Positions 8,380 to 16,700 of a stretch of 64,000 nt of DNA are shown here, piece by piece. The notes under the pieces were generated by a model that saw nothing but the letters and a program-made list of their open reading frames with translations, was not told where the DNA came from and ran no database searches. Source of the DNA: B30-G6 sp964633115 (GTDB lineage: Bacteria > Desulfobacterota > Desulfobacteria > Desulfobacterales > B30-G6); the NCBI GenBank assembly GCA_964633115.1, contig CAZWEO010000005.1, positions 1-64,000 of the forward strand, in the 5' to 3' direction. Numbering within the stretch: position 1 is the stretch's first letter; each line of letters begins with the position of its first letter. The translations under genes were made by a program, and so were the position numbers.

Positions 8380-9573
8380 ATGGCCAAGGAAAAGTTTGAG
8401 CGAACGAAGCCGCATGTAAATGTAGGAACAATCGGTCACATCGATCATGGTAAGACGACCCTGACAGCGGCGATAACCAAACATGCCGGTTTACGCGGTA
8501 TGGCGGAGTTCGTGCCGTTTGATCAGATCGACAAGGCTCCCGAGGAGAAAGAGCGGGGGATCACGATTGCGACCGCGCATGTTGAATATGAGACCGATAA
8601 CCGTCATTACGCGCACGTGGACTGTCCCGGTCATGCGGACTATATCAAGAACATGATTACGGGAGCGGCGCAGATGGATGGAGCCATATTGGTGGTTGGC
8701 GCAGACGATGGTCCCATGCCCCAGACCCGTGAACATATCCTTTTGGCCCGCCAGGTAGGTGTACCGCGTATTGTTGTGTTTTTGAACAAATGCGACATGG
8801 TGGACGACGAGGAACTGGTGGAGTTGGTAGAGCTGGAACTGCGTGAGCTGTTGGATAAGTACGAATTTCCGGGCGACGATACACCGATCATTCGGGGCAG
8901 TGCTTTAAAGGCCTTGGAGAGTGACGATTCTGAGAGCGACGAAGCCAAATGTATTTTTGAGCTTTTGGAAGCCACCGACAGCTATATTCCGGAGCCGGAA
9001 CGTGAGATCGACAAGCCGTTCTTGATGCCCATCGAAGATGTGTTCAGCATCTCTGGTCGTGGCACCGTGGTAACCGGTCGTGTTGAGCGCGGTATCGTCA
9101 AGGTTGGTAATGAAGTCGAAATCGTAGGGATCCGCGAAACCCAAAAGACGGTCTGCACGGGTGTTGAGATGTTCCGCAAACTATTGGACGAAGGGCGCGC
9201 CGGAGACAACATCGGCGTTCTTTTGCGTGGCACCAAACGTGACGAGGTGGAACGTGGTCAGGTTGTAGCGATTCCGGGTACGATTAACCCGCATACCAAG
9301 TTCAATGCCGAAGTCTATATCTTGAGCAAGGAAGAAGGTGGCCGTCATACACCCTTTTTCAATGGCTACCGTCCGCAGTTTTATTTTCGGACAACCGACG
9401 TAACCGGCGTATTGGATCTGCCCGAAGGTGTAGAGATGGTGATGCCGGGTGACAACGTAACCATATCGGCCGAGTTGATTACACCCATTGCCATGGAAAA
9501 AGAGCTGCGGTTTGCTATTCGTGAGGGTGGCCGAACCGTAGGGGCCGGTGTGGTCAGCGAGATAATCGAGTAG
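8380..9573 (+). CDS. tuf: Elongation factor Tu, copy 1
   Basis: The 397-residue GTPase delivers aminoacyl-tRNA to the ribosome. G motifs are present: GHIDHGKT near residue 19, DCPGH near 81 and NKCD near 136, followed by the two beta-barrel domains. The start ATG follows GGGAGGGTGAGAAG. It is encoded behind the Thr-Tyr-Gly-Thr tRNA array, so tRNAs and EF-Tu are probably co-transcribed. The protein is identical to copy 2 at 23423-24616 and the two genes share essentially the whole DNA sequence; I see two synonymous differences, at 9505 and 9540, near the 3' end. Confidence 0.99.
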   Translation: MAKEKFERTKPHVNVGTIGHIDHGKTTLTAAITKHAGLRGMAEFVPFDQIDKAPEEKERGITIATAHVEYETDNRHYAHVDCPGHADYIKNMITGAAQMDGAILVVGADDGPMPQTREHILLARQVGVPRIVVFLNKCDMVDDEELVELVELELRELLDKYEFPGDDTPIIRGSALKALESDDSESDEAKCIFELLEATDSYIPEPEREIDKPFLMPIEDVFSISGRGTVVTGRVERGIVKVGNEVEIVGIRETQKTVCTGVEMFRKLLDEGRAGDNIGVLLRGTKRDEVERGQVVAIPGTINPHTKFNAEVYILSKEEGGRHTPFFNGYRPQFYFRTTDVTGVLDLPEGVEMVMPGDNVTISAELITPIAMEKELRFAIREGGRTVGAGVVSEIIE

Positions 9574-9591
9574 ACGTGAAGGAGTTTACTG

Positions 9592-9741
9592 GTGAGAATA
9601 ATTGTAACGCTTGCATGCTCTGAATGCAAAAGAAGAAACTATACAACCACGAAAAATAAGCGGACAACACCGGACAAGCTTAAATTCAACAAGTATTGCC
9701 GATTTTGTCAAAAACATACAGTGCACAAAGAAACCAAATAA
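9592..9741 (+). CDS. rpmG: 50S ribosomal protein bL33
   Basis: A 49-residue protein starting at GTG (MRIIVTLACSECKRRNYTTT...), 18 bases after tuf, with AAGGAG upstream. Two CxxC pairs (C9/C12 and C36/C39) show that it is the zinc-binding form. Lysine-rich C-terminus HKETK fits the family. The order tuf-rpmG-tRNA-Trp-secE-nusG is the usual one in many bacteria. Confidence 0.95.
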   Translation: MRIIVTLACSECKRRNYTTTKNKRTTPDKLKFNKYCRFCQKHTVHKETK

Positions 9742-9788
9742 CGCGGGTCACATAGCCCACAATGCAGGAAACGATGACCCACCCATGC

Positions 9789-9864
9789 AGGCCAGTAGCT
9801 CTAACGGTAGAGCGTCGGACTCCAAATCCGGGTGTTGGGGGTTCGAATCCCTCCTGGCCTGCCA
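9789..9864 (+). tRNA. tRNA-Trp (anticodon CCA)
   Basis: Acceptor arms AGGCCAG/CTGGCCT, anticodon stem TCGGA/TCCGG around CTCCAAA, encoded CCA end. It sits between rpmG and secE as in many bacteria. Confidence 0.97.
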
Positions 9865-9965
9865 TTTTTTGGGCACATGACGATTTATAAAAACAGGACC
9901 ACAGCGAAAACGCGATGAGGCCAAAAACGAGAGCGGCATCGTGAAGTCGCTTTTTCAGGAGACCA

Positions 9966-10361
9966 ATGGGACGGTTAAAACGAAAAAAGACTAGCGCGAA
10001 AAAGAAAGTAAAAGCAACGGCTTCAGAAAAAGTGCTGGCATCACAAGCACAGCCGGCGGATACGGCGCAAGCATCACAGCCCAAACCAAAAGCGAGCAAG
10101 GCAAGTGGTGCCAAAAAGATCTTGCCGCTTATGAAATCATCAAAAGCGGTTAAGGCCGCCGCTGGCAAGCAGAGCATCATTGACAAAAGCCTCCAGTTCC
10201 TGCGTGAGGTTCGGGTAGAGCTCAAAAAGGTAACCTGGCCTTCCCGCAAGCAAGCCATTGGATCCACTGTGGTGGTTTTAATACTTACCATGATAATATC
10301 CCTTTTTTTGGGTGTTGTCGATGTCGGTTTGTCTAGCCTGATTCGGGTCGTCCTTAATTAA
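9966..10361 (+). CDS. secE: Preprotein translocase subunit SecE with long basic N-terminus
   Basis: SecE clamps SecY in the inner-membrane translocon. The conserved core is in the last 60 residues: an amphipathic segment (FLREVRVELKKVTWPSRKQA) followed by one transmembrane helix (about 100-125). The first 70 residues are a Lys/Ala/Ser-rich, presumably disordered extension that is absent from the minimal one-helix SecE of about 60-65 residues. ATG at 9966 is preceded by AGGAG. nusG follows, as is usual. Confidence 0.95.
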   Translation: MGRLKRKKTSAKKKVKATASEKVLASQAQPADTAQASQPKPKASKASGAKKILPLMKSSKAVKAAAGKQSIIDKSLQFLREVRVELKKVTWPSRKQAIGSTVVVLILTMIISLFLGVVDVGLSSLIRVVLN

Positions 10362-10432
10362 AATTTGAATTTCCCGCAAACTGCCGCGGTCAATTCAAAT
10401 TTGTGATTTTATTTTTTCAGGAGAAAATCGAG

Positions 10433-10963
10433 ATGGCACTTAAATGGTATATAGTCCATGTTTACTCAGGCTTTGAGAGTAAGGTGAAGGTGGCCTTGGA
10501 AGAACGGATCGCTTCATCTGCACATGCCGATAAATTTGGGGAAGTGCTTGTCCCGACAGAAGAAATTGTGGAATTGGTTAAAGGCAAACGCAAAACCTCA
10601 TCGCGCAAGTTTTATCCCGGATATATTCTGGTGCGCATGGAGTTGGATGACGAGACCTGGCATATTGTTAACAACACAGCCAAGGTGAGCGGTTTTTTGG
10701 GCGGCCGCGAACGGCCGACACCCATTTCTGACGAGGAAGCCGAACAGATTTTAAAACGCATGCAGGCTGGTAAAGAGAAACCCCAGCCCAAATATTACTT
10801 TGAGTCCGGTGATGAGATTCGGGTTATTGATGGTCCCTTTTCAAACTTCAATGGTACCGTCGAAGACGTCAATCCGGAAAAGGGCAAAATTAAGGTGCTG
10901 GTCAGCATTTTTGGCCGATCGACACCGGTTGAGTTGGAGTTTGTGCAGGTACAAAAAATTTAA
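10433..10963 (+). CDS. nusG: Transcription termination/antitermination factor NusG
   Basis: The 176-residue protein joins RNA polymerase to Rho or to the ribosome. The NGN domain begins KWYIVHVYSGFE and is followed by a C-terminal KOW domain starting near residue 122 (GDEIRVIDGPFSNFNGTVE). I place the start at ATG 10433, preceded by AGGAGA, rather than an upstream in-frame start at 10403 that would add ten non-conserved residues. The coding length matches the family. Confidence 0.97.
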   Translation: MALKWYIVHVYSGFESKVKVALEERIASSAHADKFGEVLVPTEEIVELVKGKRKTSSRKFYPGYILVRMELDDETWHIVNNTAKVSGFLGGRERPTPISDEEAEQILKRMQAGKEKPQPKYYFESGDEIRVIDGPFSNFNGTVEDVNPEKGKIKVLVSIFGRSTPVELEFVQVQKI

Positions 10964-10964
10964 T

Positions 10965-10988
10965 CCCAAGCTGGGATCAAAGCTTGGG
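10965..10988 (+). other. 8-base hairpin after nusG
   Basis: CCCAAGCT (10965-10972) pairs perfectly with AGCTTGGG (10981-10988). No T-tract follows, so it is more likely an RNA processing or partial attenuation structure between nusG and rplK than a full terminator. Confidence 0.4.
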
Positions 10989-11053
10989 GTAAAAGCATAA
11001 TTCGCGGTTGTGAGAACGTTGGTTAAATATAGGAATCAGGAGTAAACAAAAAA

Positions 11054-11476
11054 ATGGCAAAAAAGGTAATGGCTCAGATAAAACTTCAGGTTGAGGCTGG
11101 CAAAGCCAATCCGTCTCCGCCTATCGGGCCCGCATTGGGGCAGCACGGCGTTAATATCATGGATTTCTGCAAGGCCTTCAACGCCCGCACGGCCAATGAA
11201 GAAGGCATGATAATACCTGTGGTAATAACGGTTTTTCAGGATAGATCCTTCCAATTTATCACCAAAACACCACCGGCAGCAGTGCTGCTAAAAAAAGCAG
11301 CCGGGGTTGCCAAGGGTGCCGGCGATCCCAAGCAGGAACGGGTTGGTTCGGTCACGCGGGCCCAGGTGGAAGAGATTGCCAAGCTTAAAATGGTCGACCT
11401 AAACGCCAATGATCTGGATGCAGCTTGCAACATTATCGCCGGCACAGCCAGAAGCATGGGCATTGAGGTGAATTAA
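11054..11476 (+). CDS. rplK: 50S ribosomal protein uL11
   Basis: 140 residues, the standard length. The N-terminal proline-rich signature PSPPIGPALGQHG is intact, followed by the rRNA-binding C-terminal domain. It forms the base of the L7/L12 stalk and the thiostrepton/GTPase-associated centre. A CAGGAG site precedes the ATG. rplA follows by about 80 bases. Confidence 0.98.
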   Translation: MAKKVMAQIKLQVEAGKANPSPPIGPALGQHGVNIMDFCKAFNARTANEEGMIIPVVITVFQDRSFQFITKTPPAAVLLKKAAGVAKGAGDPKQERVGSVTRAQVEEIAKLKMVDLNANDLDAACNIIAGTARSMGIEVN

Positions 11477-11555
11477 TCGCTTTTAAAAAGCAAAATTGTA
11501 ACCCGCACCGCCGGGGAAAAGCTATATTAAAGGCTCAAGGGAGTGAGTGAGTAAA

Positions 11556-12257
11556 ATGCCAAAACGGGGTAAAAAGTATTTAGGTGCTTCAAAGAATCTG
11601 AGCAAAGAGAGGCAAAGCATGGCCGATGCGTTAACCGCGGCCCTGGACGCCTCATTCGCCAAATTTGATGAAACTGTGGACGTCGCCGTCCGCCTGAGCG
11701 TGGATCCCAGACATGCGGATCAGATGGTCAGGGGCTCGGTCATTCTGCCCAATGGACTCGGTAAGAAAGTCACCGTACTGGTTTTTGCCAAGGGCGAAAA
11801 GGAATCCGAAGCGCAAGAAGCCGGTGCTGACTTTGTTGGCAACGATGACCTGATCGAAAAGATTAAGGGCGGCTGGTTTGGATTTGACAAAGCCGTGGCA
11901 ACACCAGACATTATGGGGTCAGTCGGGAAAATCGGCAAGCTGTTAGGTCCGCGGGGCCTGATGCCCAATGCCAAGACCGGCACCGTGACTTTTGATGTGG
12001 CCAGGGCCATTCAGGAGCTCAAGGCCGGCAAGATTGATTTTCGGGTCGAAAAGGCGGGAATCGTTCATGTGCCCATGGGCAAAGTTTCATTTGGTGTAGA
12101 TAAGATTCTTCAGAATTTAACTGCATTTTTGGAAACCATCATCCGACTAAAACCAGCTTCTAGCAAAGGTACCTATCTAAAAGGCATTGCTGTTTCCACG
12201 ACGATGGGACCCGGGATTAAAATCGACACGTCCTCAATTAAAGACCTGACCAAGTAA
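11556..12257 (+). CDS. rplA: 50S ribosomal protein uL1
   Basis: 233 residues with the signature GPRGLMPNAKTGT. uL1 forms the L1 stalk and in many bacteria represses the rplKA mRNA. The ATG at 11556 gives the usual MPKRGKKY start; an in-frame GTG at 11547 lies closer to the AAGGGAG site and cannot be excluded. Confidence 0.97.
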   Translation: MPKRGKKYLGASKNLSKERQSMADALTAALDASFAKFDETVDVAVRLSVDPRHADQMVRGSVILPNGLGKKVTVLVFAKGEKESEAQEAGADFVGNDDLIEKIKGGWFGFDKAVATPDIMGSVGKIGKLLGPRGLMPNAKTGTVTFDVARAIQELKAGKIDFRVEKAGIVHVPMGKVSFGVDKILQNLTAFLETIIRLKPASSKGTYLKGIAVSTTMGPGIKIDTSSIKDLTK

Positions 12258-12375
12258 ACAGTTTCTTAAAAGGATATCAACGGTTTGAAGCTGCGAAGAC
12301 TGTCCACGTCACAGCATAAGCTATGCATGCCTTGTTATTGCTGGGAAGGGGAGGTGCTTTGCTTGGCCAATATAA

Positions 12376-12512
12376 ATGAAAAAAGCCTGTCAGAGACCGT
12401 AGGTGCACGTTTATGTGCCTAAGTGGCTTTGCCATCCTACCGAGGCGGCTAATGAGTGCAGGATCTGCAAATATCTGTCTCCTCCGGTTTTTTTCAATAA
12501 ACGGAAAGGAGG
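12376..12512 (+). promoter_or_regulatory. L10 leader (r-protein autoregulatory RNA)
   Basis: The untranslated stretch before rplJ holds the two conserved parts of the L10-leader RNA: AGACCGTAGG at 12394-12403 and CCTACCGAGG at 12436-12445. In known examples L10 bound to L7/L12 represses its own operon by binding this kink-turn region. Here CCTCC at 12481-12485 can also pair with the rplJ Shine-Dalgarno GGAGG at 12508-12512, a plausible switch (inferred). Confidence 0.8.
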
Positions 12513-12524
12513 TGTGAGTTAACC

Positions 12525-13046
12525 TTGAAAAAAGAAGACAAAAAACTGATCGCCAAGAATCTCAAGGAACGCTTTGAGAAATCCAAGGTAGTTATTGCAA
12601 CGGACTATAAAGGTCTGAATGTAATGGCCATGAACGATCTGCGGCGCAAACTCAGGGAAGCGGATATCGAATATAAAGTGGTGAAAAATACGCTTCTCAT
12701 TCGTGCATCCGAAGATACCGATGTCGCCCAGATGAAGGAACACTTTGTGGGCCCCAGCGCCATCGCTATCAGCTACGATGATCCTGTGGCGCCGGCTAAA
12801 GTGCTGACAGATTTCGCCAAAGAGAATAAAAAACTTGAGATCAAGGCCGGCGTTATGGGCGACAAGATGCTGGATGTTGCTGCCATCAAATCGCTCGCAT
12901 CGTTGCCGTCACGCGAAGTCCTTCTGGGGCAGGTGCTTTCTGCCATGAACGGCGTACCGACCGCCTTCGTAAGGGCCCTCAATGGTGTCGTGGGCAATTT
13001 CATGAATGTCCTAACCGCCATTAAGGATCAAAAAGAAACTGGATGA
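12525..13046 (+). CDS. rplJ: 50S ribosomal protein uL10
   Basis: 173 residues; uL10 anchors the L7/L12 dimers to the stalk base and represses its own mRNA. The start is TTG at 12525, because the nearby in-frame or overlapping GTG codons run straight into stops; AAAGGAGG lies 12 bases upstream. The N-terminal RNA-binding part (KSKVVIATDYKGL) and the C-terminal L7/L12-binding helix are present. A weak start plus the leader upstream fits tight translational control. Confidence 0.96.
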   Translation: MKKEDKKLIAKNLKERFEKSKVVIATDYKGLNVMAMNDLRRKLREADIEYKVVKNTLLIRASEDTDVAQMKEHFVGPSAIAISYDDPVAPAKVLTDFAKENKKLEIKAGVMGDKMLDVAAIKSLASLPSREVLLGQVLSAMNGVPTAFVRALNGVVGNFMNVLTAIKDQKETG

Positions 13047-13160
13047 GCTGTGCCCACCCTAAATGGTTAATTTGCCCGATTTCGGTCCTGGAACTCGACC
13101 AAATTTCCTCATTTACGCCAAGGCACATAAAAAAATAGAATAACTGGAGGAAGTATTAAA

Positions 13161-13547
13161 ATGGCTGATATTACTAAAGATGATGTTGTTGAATTTATTG
13201 CAAATATGTCTGTATTAGAGCTGTCTGAGCTCGTCAAAGAAATGGAAGAGAAATTCGGTGTTTCCGCTGCCGCGCCCGTAGCCATGATGGCTGCAGGCCC
13301 CGGTGATGCCGGTGCCGGTGCTGCTGCCGAGGAACAAACCGAATTTGACGTTATTCTTACCGCGGCCGGTGATAAAAAGATTGCCGTTATTAAGGAAGTC
13401 CGTGCCATTACCGGTCTGGGCCTTAAAGATGCCAAGGCCTTGGTGGACGATGCCCCCAAACCCGTGAAAGAAGCCATCGCCAAAGAAGAAGCCGAGAAAC
13501 TTGTTGCTCAGCTTGAAGAAGCTGGCGCACAGGTGGAAATGAAATAG
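13161..13547 (+). CDS. rplL: 50S ribosomal protein bL12 (L7/L12)
   Basis: 128 residues with the three standard parts: N-terminal dimerisation helices, an Ala/Gly-rich hinge (about 35-58) and the C-terminal factor-binding domain (KIAVIKEVRAITGLGLKDAK). It recruits translational GTPases to the ribosome. CTGGAGGAAG precedes the ATG. Confidence 0.98.
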   Translation: MADITKDDVVEFIANMSVLELSELVKEMEEKFGVSAAAPVAMMAAGPGDAGAGAAAEEQTEFDVILTAAGDKKIAVIKEVRAITGLGLKDAKALVDDAPKPVKEAIAKEEAEKLVAQLEEAGAQVEMK

Positions 13548-13634
13548 ATCCTACCTGTTAAATCCGTAAAGGTTGTCTGGCCGGGTCTGCTTGGAATCTG
13601 TGCCAACCGGATTCGGCTAAACAACTTACGGAGC

Positions 13635-13696
13635 GATTTGCCTGACGGGCAAGACGATTTGCCTGACGGGCAAGACGATTTGCCTGACGGCAAATC
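13635..13696 (+). repeat. Three tandem 21-base hairpin units between rplL and rpoB
   Basis: Units begin GATTTGCCTGACGG at 13635, 13656 and 13677. The first two are identical (21 bases); the third is 20 bases and forms a perfect 8-base stem, GATTTGCC with GGCAAATC, around TGAC. The first two can form shorter TTGCC/GGCAA stems. The position, between rplL and rpoB, is where many bacteria have a partial attenuator or an RNase III site. Confidence 0.85.
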
Positions 13697-13757
13697 TAAA
13701 AGTTTATTATAGGAACTGTAAGATAAACCCATACAGCACCTAAAAAATGGAGATGCC

Positions 13758-16700
13758 ATGTCGAATAGAACTTCGGCCACAAAGCGCATTCGTAAGAATT
13801 TTGGTAAAATAAGAAAGATCGTCGACATCCCGGATCTGATTGGTATGCAGCGCGAGTCTTTCCGACGTTTTCTACAGATGGATGTTCCGCCGGATCAACG
13901 TGAGGAAATTGGATTGCAGGCAGTTTTTAAGTCTGTCTTTCCTATTAAGGATTTTACGGGAAGTGCATCACTTGAGTTCGTGTCCTATCGTTTCGCGGAA
14001 ATTAAACACAGCGAGGAAGAGTGTGTCCAACGCGGTATGACCTATGAACTGCCGGTGCGCATCACCGTACGCCTGGTTGTGTATGAGATCGACAAAGAAT
14101 CGGGTGTATCCAATATTCGCGACATCAAAGAACAAGAGATTTATTTTGGCACCATTCCCCTGATGACCGAAAAGGGGACCTTTATCATCAACGGAACCGA
14201 GCGGGTGGTTGTGAGCCAATTACATCGCTCCTCGGGTGTGTTTTTCGATCATGATAAAGGCAAAAGCCATTCCAGCGGCAAGATTATTTACAGTTCGCGG
14301 ATTATACCGGTACGGGGTTCCTGGATCGATATGGAAATTGATCCCAAGGATATTTTGCACATCCGCATCGATCGCCGGCGAAAGTTCCCCATTACGATCC
14401 TTTTCAAGGCCTTTGGGTATTCAACCGAAGACATCCTCAGCTATTTTTACAACTTTGATCGCATCTTTATTAAAGGTAAAAAAGTTTATAAAGCGTTTAA
14501 CCCCGATCTTTTAAAAGGTTTGCGGGCCAGTCAAAGTGTCAAGGATCCCAAGAGCGATGAAGTCGTCGTTAAAAAAGGGCGCGTGTTTACCCGCCGGGCT
14601 ATTAAACAACTGACTGACAGCCAGTTGGATATGATTCCGATTGACATCAGTGAGATACACAATCGGATAGCCGCTTACGATCTCACCAATTCAAAATCGG
14701 ACGAAGTCCTGGTGGCTGGCAACACTGTTATCGATGAAGAATTGCTGGAAAAACTTACTGCAGCAGGCGTATCTGAATTTGATGTGTTGCATATTGATGG
14801 TGTCACCAGCAGCGAATCGATCCATAAAACCCTGAATCTCGATAAGGTCGATTCCAAGGAAGACGCCCTGATTGAAATCTACAGACGCCTGCGGCCAGGC
14901 AACCCCGCCACACCGGAGGTGGCCCAGGATTTCATGGATCACCTGTTCTTCAAATCTTCTTATTATGATCTGTCCAGTGTGGGCCGCTTGAAGCTGAACC
15001 TACGCTTGGGAATCGATACCCCCATACAGCTGCGAACGCTGCGCAAAGAAGATATCTTTCTGACTTCCAAAACGCTCTTGACCCTCAAAGACACGCAAGG
15101 TGTTGTGGATGATATCGATCATTTGGGCAACCGGCGTGTGCGTGCTGTGGGCGAATTGCTAGAAAACCAATATCGCATCGGTCTGGTACGGATGGAACGG
15201 GCCATCAAGGAACGTATGAGCCTGCAAGAGGTGGATGCGCTCATGCCCCACGACTTGGTCAATCCCAAACCAGTTTCCGCGGTCGTTAAAGAATTTTTTG
15301 GCACCAGCCAGCTCAGCCAATTCATGGATCAAACCAATCCTTTATCCGAAACCACGCATAAACGACGTCTCAGTGCACTGGGACCCGGCGGGCTTACCCG
15401 TGAACGCGCCGGTTTTGAAGTGCGTGATGTCCATCCCTCGCATTATGGCCGGATCTGTCCCATTGAAACCCCGGAAGGCCCCAACATTGGTCTGATTGTA
15501 TCTTTGAGCACCTATGCGCGTGTAAATGATTTCGGTTTTATCGAAACCCCTTATCAGGTTGTCAAAGATGCCCAAGTGACCGAAGATGTCAAATTCTTAA
15601 GTGCTTTCGAAGAGAAAAAACACCCCATTGCCCAGGCCAATGCGCCCCTCAGTGAGGATCGTGCCCTGGTTAATCCGCTGGTAACTTCCCGCGTGGAAGG
15701 CGAGTTCATGATGGTCAATCGCGAAGACATCGAACTCATGGATATTTCGCCCAACCAGCTGGTAAGTGTTTCGGCCTCATTAATTCCTTTTCTTGAAAAT
15801 GATGACGCTAACCGGGCCTTGATGGGATCCAACATGCAACGCCAGGCCGTGCCGCTGATTATGAACGAAGCGCCCCTGGTGGGTACCGGCATTGAAGGCG
15901 TTGTGGCCAAAGATTCCGGTGTCACCATCGTAGCTAACCGCGATGGTGTGGTTGAGGATGTGGATGCTTCGCGGATTGTCCTGTCGCATGACGCCAACGG
16001 CGATGGGTTTGAACGGCCGGTGACCGTCTATAATTTATCCAAATTTGTGCGTTCTAACCAGAATACCTGCTTTAACCATCGTCCCATTGTTCAAAAAGGA
16101 CACCAGGTTAAGGCCGGTGATATCATCGCCGACGGGCCTGCTACGGATAAGGGTGAACTGGCCCTGGGCAAAAATGTGACCGTGGCTTTTATGCCCTGGG
16201 GCGGCTATAATTTTGAAGATTCCATCCTGGTGAGCGAAGGCCTGGTGCGGGATGGCATCTATACCTCAGTCCACATTGAGGAATTTGAGGTGGTGGCCCG
16301 GGATACCAAGCTGGGTAAGGAGGAAATAACCCGAGACATACCCAACGTCGGTGAGGAAGCCCTGAGCAATTTGGATGAAAGTGGAATCTTTCGGCTGGGC
16401 GCTGAAGTGGTCCAGGGCGATATCCTGGTGGGTAAGATCACACCCAAAGGCGACACGCAGCTCTCACCCGAAGAGAAATTGCTACGGGCTATTTTTGGAG
16501 AAAAGGCCGGAGATGTCAAGGACACTTCCCTGCGGGTGCCGCCAGGTGTTGAAGGTATTGTCATTGATGCCAAGGTGTTTTCGCGACGCGGTACCGAGAA
16601 GGATGACCGCACCCAGTTCATCGAAGATTCGGAAATCGCAGCTCTGGAGCGCGACCGAGATGACAAGCTGGCCGTCATGCGCGATTTGATGCATGCGCGT

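Noticed and set aside
8380..9573. The second tuf as an assembly duplicate
   Set aside because: Flanking sequences differ fully and two synonymous differences separate the copies, so two real genes are more likely.
9686..10291. Minus-strand 201-codon frame across tRNA-Trp and secE
   Set aside because: Antisense of tRNA-Trp (the QEGFEPPTPGF string is a known tRNA artefact) and of the secE gene, which has strong evidence.
13635..13696. A CRISPR array
   Set aside because: The three units are contiguous with no spacers, and no cas gene is near; it is a tandem hairpin repeat.
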